This document shows, piece after piece, positions 1 through 18,707 of a stretch of 64,000 nucleotides of DNA. Every line of letters begins with the position of its first letter. The first letter of the stretch is position 1. The translations under genes and the position numbers were made by a program. Source of the DNA: Danio rerio. Lineage: Eukaryota > Chordata > Actinopteri > Cypriniformes > Danionidae. The stretch is taken from positions 26,736,501 to 26,800,500 of the forward strand of contig NC_133180.1 of NCBI RefSeq assembly GCF_049306965.1, given 5' to 3'. The notes beneath the pieces are model-generated. The model had not been told where the DNA came from, did no database searches, and saw only the letters and a program-made list of their open reading frames with translations.

Positions 1-52
1 TTGGCTTCAGTACTGACTAATCTAATGTATATGCATAAATATAATATTGTAT

Positions 53-368
53 AACCTCGGCTCAGTTGGCGTGTCTGTGTGGAGTTTGCATGTTCTCCCT
101 GCCTTCGCGTGGGTTTTCTCCGGGTGCTCCGGTTTCCCCCACAGTCCAAAGACATGCAGTACAGGTGAATTGGGTAGGCTAAATTGTATGTAGTGTATGA
201 GTGTGTGTGTGGATGTGTGTGTGGATGTTTCCCAGTGATGGGTTGTGGCTGAAAGGGCATCCGCTGCGTAAAAAAACTTGCTGGATAAGTTGGCGGTTCA
301 TTCCGCTGTGGCGACCCCTGATTAATAAAGGGACTAAGCCGACAAGAAAATGAATGAATGAATGAATG
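53..368 (+). mobile_element. DANA/HE1-type SINE, 5'-truncated, nested in a MITE
   Basis: This is the zebrafish tRNA-derived SINE body: the GTGTGGAGTTTGCATGTTCTCC block, the CAAAGACATGCAG block, the GGATAAGTTGGCGGTTCATTCC block and a terminal (ATGA)n tail. The tRNA-like head is missing. The 13-bp direct repeat ATAATATTGTATA lies at about 40-52 and 369-381, so the insertion site is clear. The flanking DNA is a reverse-strand copy of the Tc1-like MITE also seen at 6415 and 29667. Confidence 0.85.
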
Positions 369-383
369 ATAATATTGTATATC

Positions 384-448
384 ATCCTATTAAAATATTA
401 ATTTAAAAGAGAGATTTGTGAGAGGTGTACTTATATTTGCCGAGCGTT
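384..448 (-). mobile_element. MITE fragment of the GTACACCYCTCACAAATCTC family
   Basis: The reverse complement reads CTCGGCAAATATAAGTACACC followed by the TCACAAATCTCTC block, matching the left end of the copy at 6415-6920. The adjoining part is split by the SINE at 53-368. Confidence 0.7.
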
Positions 449-506
449 GTACACGCAAGAGAAGATTTAAAACATTACATTTTTGTTCTTCTTTTTCTGT
501 GTGCAG

Positions 507-3377
507 TCATGTCAGAGAATTACATAGTCTTTATTGAGCAGCCGATCAAGCTGGACCTGCTGAAGTTCATGCTGTACAGAATTGCTGGAAAGAGCTTTCA
601 TAAGGTCATGTCCTGGAACCCGGAACTAGACACAATCTTTCATGTGGCAGACCGACACACAGGCCAGGTAATGCAGACCTTATCACAGCATCATACTGAC
701 ATCTAATTACTGGCCTTTTAACCTCTGAAATCCATGCTTTCATCTGTGCAGCTCCTCAACACAAAATACTACAGCAGTGCCATGTTCGCCCTGCACCAGA
801 TTAATGCATATGAAGAGAATGGATATCTGATCATGGACATGTGCTGCGGAGATGATGGCAATGTGATTGGTGAATTCACACTGGAGAATCTACAGTCGAC
901 CGGGGAAGATCTCGACAAGGTAATGCTTTCTCGATCCATTGCATGTCAAATGGTCAGAATGATGATAATGCTGATAATGCACCGTGTGGCTTTTTCAGTT
1001 TTTCAATTCACTGTGTACAAACTTACCACGCCGATATGTACTGCCTCTGGAGGTGAAGGAGGATGAACCCAATGACCAAAACCTCATCAATTTGCCATAC
1101 ACCACCGCTAGCGCTGTGAAAACTCAAACTGGGGTATGTGAGCAAAAGATCGAATGAAGGGGGAATGGAAAAATATTATAATATATATAAACACTCTCAC
1201 ACATATATACATCACCGGCCACTTTATTAGGTACAACTGTCCAACTGCTTGTTAACGCAAATTGCTAATCAACCAATCACTTGGCAGCGACTCAATGCAT
1301 TTAGGCATGTAGACATGGTCAAGATGACCTGTTGCAGCTCAAACCGAACATCAGAATGGGGAAGAAAGGTAATTTAAGGAACTTTGAATGTGGCATGGTT
1401 GTTGGTAACAGATGGGCTGGTTTGAGTATTTCAGAAACTGCTGATCTACTGGGATTTTCACGCACAACCATCTCTAGAGTTTACAGAGAAAGGTCTGATA
1501 AAGAGAAAATATCCAGTGAGCGGCAGTTCTGTGGGCACAAATGCCTTGTTATGCCAGAGGTCAGAGGAGAATGACCAGACTGGTTTGAACTGATAGAAAA
1601 GCAACAGTAACCTTTGTCCATATCCATCCCTTTATGACCACAGTGTACCCATCTTCTGATGGCTACTTCCAGCTGGATAACGCACCATAACGTAAAGCAC
1701 AAATCATCTCAGACTGGTTTCTTGAACATGACAATGAGTTTACTGTACTCAAAAGGGCCTCCACATCTCAATCCAATAGAGCACCTTTGATATATGGTGA
1801 AACGGAGGATTTGCATAATGGATGTGCAACCGACAAATCTGCAGCAAAATATCTGAGGAATATTTCCTGTACCTTGTTGAATCTATATCAAGAAGGATTA
1901 AGGCAGTTTTGAAGGCAAAAGGGGGTCCAACCTGGTACAAGTAAGGTGTATCTAATAAAGTGGCCGGTAAGTGTATACAATATATACTGTATATATCTCA
2001 CTTTTGTTTCTTCTTGGTAATATCAGGTGTTCCTCTACCATGAGGATCTCTACAATGATGACCTGTTGCAGTACGGTGGTCTTGAGTTTCCACAGATAAA
2101 CTACGCTAACTACAACGCTCGTCCTTATCGGTATTTCTATGCCTGTGGCTTTGGTCATGTGTTTGGTGACTCTCTGCTTAAGATGGATTTGGAGGGAAAG
2201 AAGCTGAAGGTAGCATCTTTTAAATGCTTGAGTTCCGCTTGAAAGTTGATTTTAGCTGAGAATATGAGGTTTAATCTGTGTTTTTGGTCGTAGGTGTGGC
2301 GCCAGGCTGGTATGTTCCCCTCAGAACCAGTGTTTATTCCAGCACCTGATGCTCAGGATGAGGATGATGGCGTGGTCATGTCTGTGATCATTACACCTAG
2401 AGAGGTGAGTTTTATAATGTCATGAATTCCACGTTGTCTTTAGGCCTATTGATGTTCTCTTGTTAATTATTTATTATTAATAGTCAGGCTTGTATATATA
2501 GCTTCATTTTGACAAATGTTCTGAAGAGAAAAGGGGCTGAAAATTTGGATTTCAACATCTTTACCGCACTTAAGTGTGTTTTTGGGGTCAGTACTTTATT
2601 TTAGGATTATTGTAAATGAAAATCATATACTAGTGACTTAGTTGTTAATGAAGTAAATCCATAAAAGGATTATTTACAGTATTTAAGCCCAGTATGAAAT
2701 GTTGGACTGTGGACACGTCTATATTTCTGTATTACCAGGTTTTTATTAAAAACTAATCATAATGTTAAAATAAAATGTATTGATGAGGTCACATTAGGAA
2801 GTTTTCCCCTCATAAAATATATTAAATTAGCATGGTTGCATAGCATTCCTCCTAAAATATTCACACATTTTGGTGGCTCTTATATTTTCGGTATTTAATT
2901 ATACAGTATATGTTATTTTTTACTTTATTACAGTATTGGTATGGTTATTTATATATGACAAGATTTGGTAATAAAATGAAACTATGCTAAATAAATAAAC
3001 AGCTTTTACTTTAACTGAAGTTAAACTGAAAATGAAGACTTTCTACTGGAGAAACTTTTTACTGGAGAAATATTTTATTAGTGCATCTACTTTTGCCAAA
3101 TACTTGATTTGTGTTCTTCATCCACTACTAGAAAATTGCAGAAGCATTTTAGTATGCATAAAAAGAAATATATCAGATACAGATTTTCTTTTACCTCAAT
3201 ATTTTGTCAGCATTCAGTCTAAGAGTTTAGTTTTGACAAGTCATGGTGTATTCTCTTCAGAAAAAGAGCAGTTTCCTACTTGTCCTTGATGCCAAGACGT
3301 TCACAGAGCTCGGACGAGCAGAAGTTCCAGTGGACATCCCATACGGCACTCATGGACTCTTCAATGAGAAGAGCTAA
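507..3377 (+). CDS. bco1l: Beta-carotene 15,15'-oxygenase-like protein, C-terminal six exons
   Basis: Carotenoid cleavage oxygenase of the BCO1/RPE65 family, which cleaves carotenoids with a four-histidine iron centre. Exons are 507-667, 752-919, 999-1133, 2027-2209, 2294-2404 and 3261-3377 (stop). Introns start with GT, end with AG, and the last five junctions are all phase 0. The window holds about the last 290 residues; the N-terminus lies to the left. Landmarks are [48 protein letters not shown] and the stop after NEKS. The His of [10 protein letters not shown] and of GTHGLF are the expected third and fourth iron ligands. It reads closer to BCO1 than to RPE65 or BCO2, but the choice between bco1 and bco1l is my inference. 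A Tc1-like remnant occupies the intron at 1134-2026. Confidence 0.85.
1208..1972 (+). mobile_element. Tc1/mariner-like transposon, internally deleted
   Basis: Terminal inverted repeats read CCGGCCACTTTATTAGGTAC at the left and the reverse complement, ending AATAAAGTGGCCGG, at the right. Inside, 1353-1520 translates to a Tc1-type paired helix-turn-helix ([20 protein letters not shown], then [20 protein letters not shown]). Downstream fragments resemble the C-terminal DDE part in broken frames. It lies in a bco1l intron. Confidence 0.8.
2405..3260. other. Last intron of bco1l, AT-rich
   Basis: Intron between the exons ending at 2404 and starting at 3261. It is AT-rich and low in complexity; no exon, RNA gene or clear transposon was recognised. 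Confidence 0.6.
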
Positions 3378-4223
3378 ACAGAAAATCTATAATTAAAATA
3401 TCTAATCAAACAATTTCACTCATTTTGATAATTTCCATCTAAACAGGGAAGAGTTTTTTGTAATGGAGTAGTGTTTTTTGTATTATGCCTGATTTTCCTT
3501 GGCTGATTGTGAGTTAGTATTGGTACAGTATATTTGGGTGAAGGATCTGTTATAATAGGGCTTTTACTTATGCTTTTTCGAATAAGTTAAGCATGATGTT
3601 AATCTATTGTATTTGTATATTCTCTACAGCATTTTTTGTTATTCAAGTGCATATTTTATTCATGTATATTTTATACTTACTTTTATATACATTTTAATAG
3701 TTTTACTTTTTTTTTTAAATATACAAATTAATTACATCTGTGAAATTTGTGAAACCCTCGCCTGCAAACCCAGCTCAGTGGATTAGCCATGTAATTCTTT
3801 TTTAATAAATGTTGTGCCTTACAATATCTTAATATTATCTGTTTATTGCATTTGTATAACCTTAATTTTATTAAAGTATATTATTTATACCTTTATTAAC
3901 ATTTAAATGTTTGTGGTTTGTGTTGTGGCTGACTCGTTTGTATGTTAATGTTGTTGTTGTTGTTATTGTTGTTGTTTAAGAATTATTATGCATGCATTAG
4001 GGAGTGAAAATTTGAACTAAAGGGGTAACAAGTTACTTTAACTTTTTATTAATAAACCAAATTAAAAAATGAAAATAAATCATAATATTTACAAGCAAAA
4101 AGGACATTATGTTTATCCCCTATCTTTAATTTTTTCCCTTTTATTTCTGGGTTATCATCAAAATAAATACAGACATTGTAATATCTGATATACTTTAGAA
4201 GAACAAAATAAGTCAGCTTAAAA

Positions 4224-4237
4224 TCACTAGATGGCGC
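4224..4237 (+). promoter_or_regulatory. CTCF-like motif, copy 1
   Basis: TCACTAGATGGCGC matches the CTCF consensus CCASYAGRKGGCRS at 13 of 14 positions. The flank CTCGTGCTGCA resembles that of the second site about 780 bp downstream. Binding is inferred only. Confidence 0.35.
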
Positions 4238-5003
4238 TCGTGCTGCATAACTATACATCTACAAAGGTGTCTTGACTTCATTTTCTCTAAACTTTGTCTC
4301 AAGAGAAATTCATTTAGCAGAAATACAACATGTAGTTGCATTCCTTACTAATTTGAGTTTGACTATTCTCAACCTCATTAACTAAGACATGACATAACTT
4401 ATTTTTGAACTGAATAAATCATTCATTTTGTAGGACCATTACATTTAATTAAAGCATTTGTGTATTTTGAAATGAAAATTAAGAAGTAATCAGTTCCAAA
4501 TTAAAACAGTACAATTTGTATTAATTATTATTTAACTGAAAATCTTATTTTGAATTTACAAAACCCCCCTACCTCCAAAAAATTAAGCAAAACACCTTTA
4601 ACATCCACTAAACCTTTCAACTGCAGAAAAGACACCTTATAGTAGAAAAGAAAAATTTCTTCAGGTTCTTTGCAATGCAAAAGCCTTTTTCAACACAGTT
4701 TTTCACTAACAGTTTATTTTTAAACCCCTTTTTTGTTAGTCTATTGTATCTTTAATGCAGTAAAATGATCTTATTTGCATGCTGCACCTGGCATTTAAAA
4801 ATGATTATAGCCTATTTTGAACAAATAAAGTACCCTATTTACTGTACATAAATATAACATCTAAACATACGCTATTTAAAATAAAACGGTGTAATAACAA
4901 TTTATCAACCCGACGGTGAACTTGAAATGCAAAATAAATACAGTGCCAAATCCAATCATATCTTCTACTCCAGGTTAACGACTGGACACAGGTAATCTCC
5001 AAA

Positions 5004-5017
5004 GCACTAGGTGGGGC
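5004..5017 (+). promoter_or_regulatory. CTCF-like motif, copy 2
   Basis: GCACTAGGTGGGGC matches the same consensus at 12 of 14 positions, in the same orientation, followed by TCATGCTACA. It lies about 640 bp upstream of the LRR start codon. Confidence 0.25.
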
Positions 5018-5641
5018 TCATGCTACACTGAAGCGCTGCTTCACATTTCTACTGCATTTGACACTCCCATTACTTCACATAACGAGGAAAGAAGAACTAT
5101 AAAATACTGTATTTACACTTTGCAGACATCTCCGTAAACTATTTAGTCATACACAATTGTAGAATTTTATAAACCCGTGAAAACACACTTTATTGCTGGG
5201 CGAGGAAACGCGTTGGGGCGTTTAGAGCAAAGGTCTGTTGTGCTGTTCATACAGTAGTTCATTAGTAAGTGTAACTTCACTGTGAATGTTGTTACTGCGT
5301 GCTTAATAATATATTTATGTACGGTTTATCAGAGTGTTTGAATGACATTAGACTGAAAGAGGCACAAAGTGCAACTTCAGGCTGTTTGTAAGACATACGT
5401 TTATTTACTTTTCTGACGTGACATGCTGTATTTATGCTGTTTTAACTTTCTAGTCAGTGAGCAGTTCGGTTAATTATGCTTTCCAAGTAGTTTTATACAA
5501 TACCTAGTTGCTATTTTTTTAAATATAAGAACTTCACATTGAAAACTGATCTTTCCAGGTGAGGTGTGGCTCCATAAGCCCACGGTGCTCCATGTCATGA
5601 TAATTGTCCTTATCTCTTGTCAGTTATTATCAGAGTGAAAT

Positions 5642-8600
5642 ATGCCCTTGTTCCGGCAACTTGAGCCCACCCCAGAGAGGAAATCTCAGCGGAAGAAAAA
5701 ACACTGGACTGAGGATGAGGAGAAACCTTCCACTCTGATTGGCCTTTGTCTTCAAAGCCTGGCCGAGAACATGAAGGAGCTGTGGGCGAAAGATTATGCC
5801 CAGAAATACATGGACCAGTATTTCTTCAGATACATCATGGGTCCCTTCAGCTTATTACGTGAGGATTGCAAAGACTTGTGCTTGTTTAATTATGTCTACT
5901 GAAGTGTTCATCTTATCTGCATTGTTCTCTTTCAGCTGGTGAACTGTTAGAGGAGCTCTTGTGTATCCTGTCCTCAAGGAATTTGTTGACACGAGCAGCC
6001 CTGCACCTTCTTCTCCTCCCACAGCTAAGCAGTCTGTCCCTCGCATCAGCCTGCAGCCTTGTCAATGCCAGCCTCTGCTCTCTTATCCAGATACGCTGCC
6101 AGGTTAAACACACACACCTCCTCAACATAGTTTGTGCAAACATAAAAATGTTTAGGATCAGAAAGGAAACACTAAGTATGGCAATTAGATTGGACTTTCC
6201 AGTAATAAACAGCAATGCTTGCAAAATAACAGAAAGTGCTCAGGGGTAGCTTAACTAATGTATCAGTGCTCTTTTGGCAAGGGATTCATCAGAATAAACA
6301 GCAAAATATTGTATAACACTCATTAACTTTTTCATTTTGTTTTCATTATCAATTTTTTTATCTCTCAATGCTGAATTATTAGTGATTCTTGAGCTGACCT
6401 TGTGTCCAATATACAGTGCTCGGCATATATAAGTACACCCCTCACAAATCTCTCTTTTAAATTCATATATTTAATAGGAAGCTATACAATATTATATTTT
6501 GTGAAGTACAAATCTGGAGCTCATCTGAAAAAATAATTTACGATAACGGTTCAAAAACGTGTACACCCAAATTTAAATGTTACAGAAAAATATTAAATAC
6601 TAATTTAATAGAAGAAAAATCAAGATAAGCAAAAAAATTGAAAAATTTAGTTGAAATACTGTAGGTTGTATATTTTTTTTGAACTTTTTGAATTTAATTG
6701 TATTATCGTTCAATTTTTTAAATATGTTTGGTGACTGAAATTTGATTTTAGTAAATATATCTATTTAATAAATAGATATATTTATTAAATAGATATATTA
6801 TTATATTATAAAACAAAATGATTGTTTAAATGCACCAAACTACATTGCCTATAATCACTGAAAAATGGAGTAAAATTTTCATTTTCAATATGGTGTGAAC
6901 TCCATTATGCTGAGCACTGTATTATTTTAGTATTGTTTAGATATTCTGATGAGTAATTAGTAAATAGTGTTTAAAACAAACTCCAGATGCACCTGATCTC
7001 TGTTACCCTAATGAAAGAAAGTGTTTGCCTAAACGTTTAGGTGCAGTGTCAAGGAAAAGCCATGTCAATAAATGCTTTTTAATATATTTTTTTCACATTT
7101 TCCAAGTGCCTTGGATTTATTTTTGCTGTTTAGCAAAATAATATCAATTTAAGTTTTGATAAAGCTTTGGTTATGTGTGATCAAAATGCATTTATTGTCA
7201 CACAACATGTTTTAAGTTGGTTGCACGCAAACAATGTGACACATACTGTGCAGAATAAGCCATTTCTAGCTGATTGAATATGTGAAAGTATAATATGTAA
7301 ATATGTGAAAATCACTGTTAGTTCAATTCTGATGGTCATATACGAGTAGGAAAATGACAAAACATTTACATGGATAGACTACCGGTTAAAAGTGTGGGGT
7401 CAGGTTTTTTTTCTTGTTTAAAAAAAATATATATTCTGTTCATCAAGGCAGCATTTATTAAATGTAAAATAAAATAAAATTTTTAATTATTTATAAAAAA
7501 ATTAAATAACTGCTTTCTTGTTGTATGTAGTTTCAAATAAAATTATTACTCCAGTCATTATTGATTTTATTACTATTACAATTATTATTAATAATAATAA
7601 TAATTATTATTATTAATATAAGAGTGATTTGTGAAGGATTATGTGTCTCTAAAGACTGGAGTAAAGAGGTTAAAATTTCATCTTTTAAATCATTTTAATA
7701 AATTATTAAATTAAATTATAAACTTTTTTGAACAGTTATTTTATAGTGCAATAACATTTCACAATTTTACGATTTATAGTATTTTTGATAAAACAAAATG
7801 CAGCTTTGGTAATCAGGAGAAGCTTATTTTAAAACATTTAAAAATCCTACTGACCCCAAACATTTGATCGTTAGCGTATTTGGGAAATATCAGTAAACCA
7901 AAAGATAATAACATAGCATAATATAGCATTATAATTACATGCAGTCTCTAATGTTACTGAAGTTGCATTTATTTGATCAGTAAAGTAGTAATATTGTGAA
8001 ATATAATTACAGTTTAAAATAAATGTTTTCCATTTCAATATATTTTACTATGTAGTAAATGCTGTGGTGGAAACTGTGGTGAAATTTTCATCAGCCTTCT
8101 CCTCATTGTTACACAATCTTTCAGAAATCATTTTAATATGCTGATTTTTCTTTTTGTGCACAGAATCTTCAGTCTCTGGATCTTAGTGGTTCACAGAACA
8201 TTTCTGCATCTGTGCTGTGTGAGCTCCTGGGCAGTCAACATCGCCTCCGTTCCCTCTCCCTGGCTGGAACCCTCTGTGATCAGAAAGTGATGTCCGTGCT
8301 TTCCCTCCAGTGCCCCAAACTGAAACACCTGGATGTGTCACGGTGTCTGCACCTCACCCCTGCAGGCCTGCTCCCTCTGGCCTACCGAGAAGCCCATGTC
8401 AACAGCACAAACACCATCAGCAGTCTGCTTGCTCTGGATATCGGTTTAGCAGAGAACGAGGGAGATGCCGTATCTGCAGTCGCGTTTCTTCTGCTTAGCT
8501 TGCCTGGTCTTCAGAGGCTGGCAGTGGAGGGACTGGGACAGGCTTGTGTTCTCATATTAAATAGGGAGTTTGAGGGGACTGAGGAGTTCACTAGTCGAGA

Positions 8601-9754
8601 AGGAGTGCAATGTCTTAAAGACTTGTGGGCAAAGAAGACACTGGATGGCAGGAGTTCAATGAGTGCTAACGGAGAAGAGAGGTTTACCTTGGAAGGAAAA
8701 CTAGATGAATGTTTATCGTTAGACGAGAGTGAATCTAGGGTAAATGAATGGACAGGGACTTCAAAAGAGTGTGATGAAAAAGTTAGGAGTCACATTGTAA
8801 GTGATAATGTGACAACATGTCTTAAGGATGTTCAAGGACTGTCTTTAGACACTTTGGAGGCTGTAGGGAAGGTCTGCCCGGAGCTGCGTGTCTTGTCTTT
8901 GGATTGTCTCCAGAATATTGTTAATGCTGACAGCTTCGAACATGGAGCCGTTTTAGCCAGAGGACTTGGAAGATTTTCTGGACAGTTGAACAGCCTTTCT
9001 CTACAGTTTGCTGGTTTTCTGTCTGATTTGGTTCCAGCGCTTCAAGCAGCAGGTTCAAATTTGCTTTCCCTTTCCTTGGAAGGCATTAAAGCAGACGGAC
9101 ACACTGCTTTTCTGGAGCTCATTCGTGCCTGTCCCAGACTCACCTCTCTCAGCATTCATTTAGATCCACCCAACAGTAATATGGATGAAGATGATGAGGA
9201 TGAGGATGCTGAAGACGAAGGACGTCTTTCTAATCTACCATGCATTCCTCACCTCCGTTCTTTGACACTACAGTAAGTCAAATGTTTTCATTCTGCTAAA
9301 CCCTTTACCATTATACTGACTATTCTGTTTATTCTTTTCTGTCCTGTGTCCATTTTCCTCAAGTTTTTCCCTGGATGAGCGGCAGATGAAGCCGCCATTG
9401 TGTTGGACGTCTTTAAAGGATGTTCTATGGGCTCTACTTAGGGGTGCATCACTCCTACAGAAGCTCTCTTTAATCGCTGTTCCCTGTCGACTGGACCCTG
9501 TGTTCAAACTGGTCCTGAATCATCCGGCCAAACCCCTCGACGCTCTGGACAATCCCCCACTGCAGTGCCTGAGATCTGCTAGCTTGAACCGCTCAGATAT
9601 CACTATGGACACTGTAGTACATGTTGTAAACACTTGCAGGCGCTTATCCTGTTTGGATTTGAGCGGCTGCTGGGAAATGAGTTTGAGCAATATTACAAAG
9701 TTACAAAGCAAGACCAAAAGGAGGCGCCATACGCTGCAGATAACATGGACATGA
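5642..9754 (+). CDS. Leucine-rich-repeat protein with BC-box-like N-terminus (unnamed)
   Basis: Four coding exons: 5642-5858, 5936-6102, 8164-9272 and 9364-9754, all GT-AG with matching phases, giving 627 aa. The start is the first ATG after a splice acceptor near 5559. Residues 31-40 (TLIGLCLQSL) fit the elongin-BC box TLxxxCxxxL; residues 72-84 (LPGELLEELLCIL) look like an F-box or Cul2-box helix. LRR blocks of AMN1/FBXL style follow (LQSLDLSGSQNISA, LKHLDVSRCLHLTPAGL, LSCLDLSGCWEMS). A less conserved insert at about residues 260-340 and an acidic run near 468-482 (DEDDEDEDAEDE) interrupt them. By analogy with ZYG11 and LRR1 it may be a cullin-RING substrate receptor; this is inference. I do not recognise the orthologue, and it does not match human LRRC41 or LRRC14 as I recall them. 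Confidence 0.8.
6415..6922 (+). mobile_element. Tc1/mariner-type MITE, complete copy
   Basis: Inverted ends CAGTGCTCGGCATATATAAG and (reverse) CTTATGCTGAGCACTG are flanked by TA. There is no coding content. It lies in intron 2 of the LRR gene and shares its family with 29667-30153. Confidence 0.75.
7385..7872. mobile_element. MITE with GGGGTCAG / CTGACCCC ends
   Basis: Inverted ends read GTGTGGGGTCAG and CTGACCCCAAACATTTGA, with an internal TTCTGTTCATCAAGGCAGCA block. A related copy is at 26395-26860. The transposon superfamily was not settled. Confidence 0.6.
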
Positions 9755-11600
9755 GACGCAGGAGGAAAAGGCCCTGATGAGACTGAAAAAGTGAGATTTT
9801 GATTCTATTTTAGATTTTTCTATATTGTATAAAATGTGTTAATCTCTACGCTAAGCATTTCCAGTCATGTGTTAAATGTGCATAATAAACATTATTGATT
9901 TAGGAAAACACATAGCCACAGTTAATGATGTGTTTACTACAGTCTGCACTGGCCATGTTTTAACCAAAGGTAAATGTTATGCTAATGTTGCAATATTAAA
10001 CGTATCTTAGTGTTTCTTTATTTAAAGCACACTTTTTGAAAATTATCAAGCACTTTATTATATTTGAACACAGTTTTTTATGCAAAAGCAAAAGGTAAGA
10101 ACAATTAAATAATCTTATTTAACATGCATCTGCTCTTTTATTAAGACCTTAAAGCCATTCACTGTTTTTTATGTTACCGAAAGATGAGTTGGTGAAACAT
10201 TGTTTGTTTAAAAAATGGTGATTAATCACAGTACAGTTTAATTTGTTACATTAGTTATGTACATTAGTTAACAACAAAAGTCATTAAAGATCAGTAAATA
10301 CTGTAAAACATATTACAGGTTGTTAATGTTGGCTAATTCATTAACAAATGATGTACAATTATACAAAATAACATGCATAATAAAAGCCTGTATCCTAATA
10401 AACTATATTTGTATCAGGCCCTTAGCCAGTCTATTAAAAGGGTGGTTCTTTTTTCTCAGAGTGGACCTATTTGCAGTTATTCAAGGTTCAAATACTGCAT
10501 TTTAGTGACATTTTAAGCAATAATTTGTGTATGGCGGATGGTTATCGATACCACACTTTTTGATGCAACAAAAGTGCTTCCAAAATTTTTGTCAAAGTGC
10601 TTATTATACTATTTTTTTGTTTACAAAAAGTTATGTTTATTTACAAAAGTTTTTACAGTTCTATATATAATGTAATCAGATTAGAATTTTAAAAATATGA
10701 CAACATGCATACTTTTAAATGATAATTTATTATCATCCATCTTACAAAAACCAACAAACAACACCAACAACAACAAAACTTGTTTTAAATTAAAAACTTG
10801 CCTGCAGGCAAATAACAAACTGGCCAGCTCATTTCCTCAGTCAGAATGTGTCCATTTCGATAATAAAAGCCTTCTTTTATTGGTTATTCTTCCTAAAGCC
10901 TTCTTCTATTGGCTATTTTCACAATTTATGATGACATACTGTCAAAAATGGGACAAATGAGCTCATGTACTGTAGGGGCCAAATTTTGGACTCTGTGAGA
11001 AGAGGGCTGGGTCTTTTGAACCACCCAAACCCCTCTTGGCTACGGGCCTGTGTATAATGTTTATATATCTATCCAATGATGCTTTTAAAGCTGTACCTCA
11101 AAATGTTTGCTCATAGAAGCTGTGCTTCTGTTCACTTTCGACGGGTGTGTTCGGTTGCTGTTTTTTTGGAGCTGAGATTCTCGGCTCCTAATTTTGGAGT
11201 AGTGGAATCGATTACATAATTGACTGCAATGGACTTTTTTAATGTACTCAGACCTTTAATTTTAGTCAGCCAGCCCCAGGGTTTCCAGTTAATTGTCATC
11301 CCATACAAAATCGCTGCGTTTAAGATATAATTTCTTTTAAATAAACAGCGATCTTTACTGCCTGGCTGATACAATAGATTCAATATAAAGTGGGCATCAG
11401 ACTAAACAAGAAGCACTGCATTAAATTATATGTACCAAGCCATGTCTTTAAAATATGGAAATTAACACACACTTCTGAGGTGGAGCTAAACCAGAATAAA
11501 CACAGCCTTATTGGCCAGATTGCTGACGCCAATGAATTTTAACAGCAAATCACTTCTCGAGCGTCCCAGTGCGTAATGCATATCAATAAGCCAGGCGTTC
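9755..11600. other. Intergenic, LRR gene to dhfr
   Basis: AT-rich sequence with AATAAA near 9881 that may end the LRR transcript. No MSH3 exon was seen on the minus strand, although MSH3 is head-to-head with DHFR in mammals. Confidence 0.5.
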
Positions 11601-11623
11601 GACGTACTTGTTCGTGAATCCCC

Positions 11624-11634
11624 TTGGCGGGAAG
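11624..11634 (+). promoter_or_regulatory. E2F-type site in the dhfr promoter
   Basis: TTGGCGGGAAG matches the E2F consensus TTSSCGS and lies about 60 bp upstream of the dhfr ATG. E2F control of DHFR at G1/S is established in mammals; its use here is inferred from sequence and position. Confidence 0.6.
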
Positions 11635-11692
11635 AAGGCGAGACCGTGCGTAGTAGCCAGCGTGACTTGTTAACTGTATTTACAAAATAAAT

Positions 11693-18707
<7,015 letters not shown>

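Larger units (their letters stand above)
3378..5200. other. Intergenic, bco1l to LRR gene
   Basis: The 3' UTR of bco1l begins here; AATAAA near 3803 is a plausible polyadenylation signal. The rest is AT-rich without coding signal. Two short similar sites (4224-4237 and 5004-5017) are listed separately. Confidence 0.5.
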
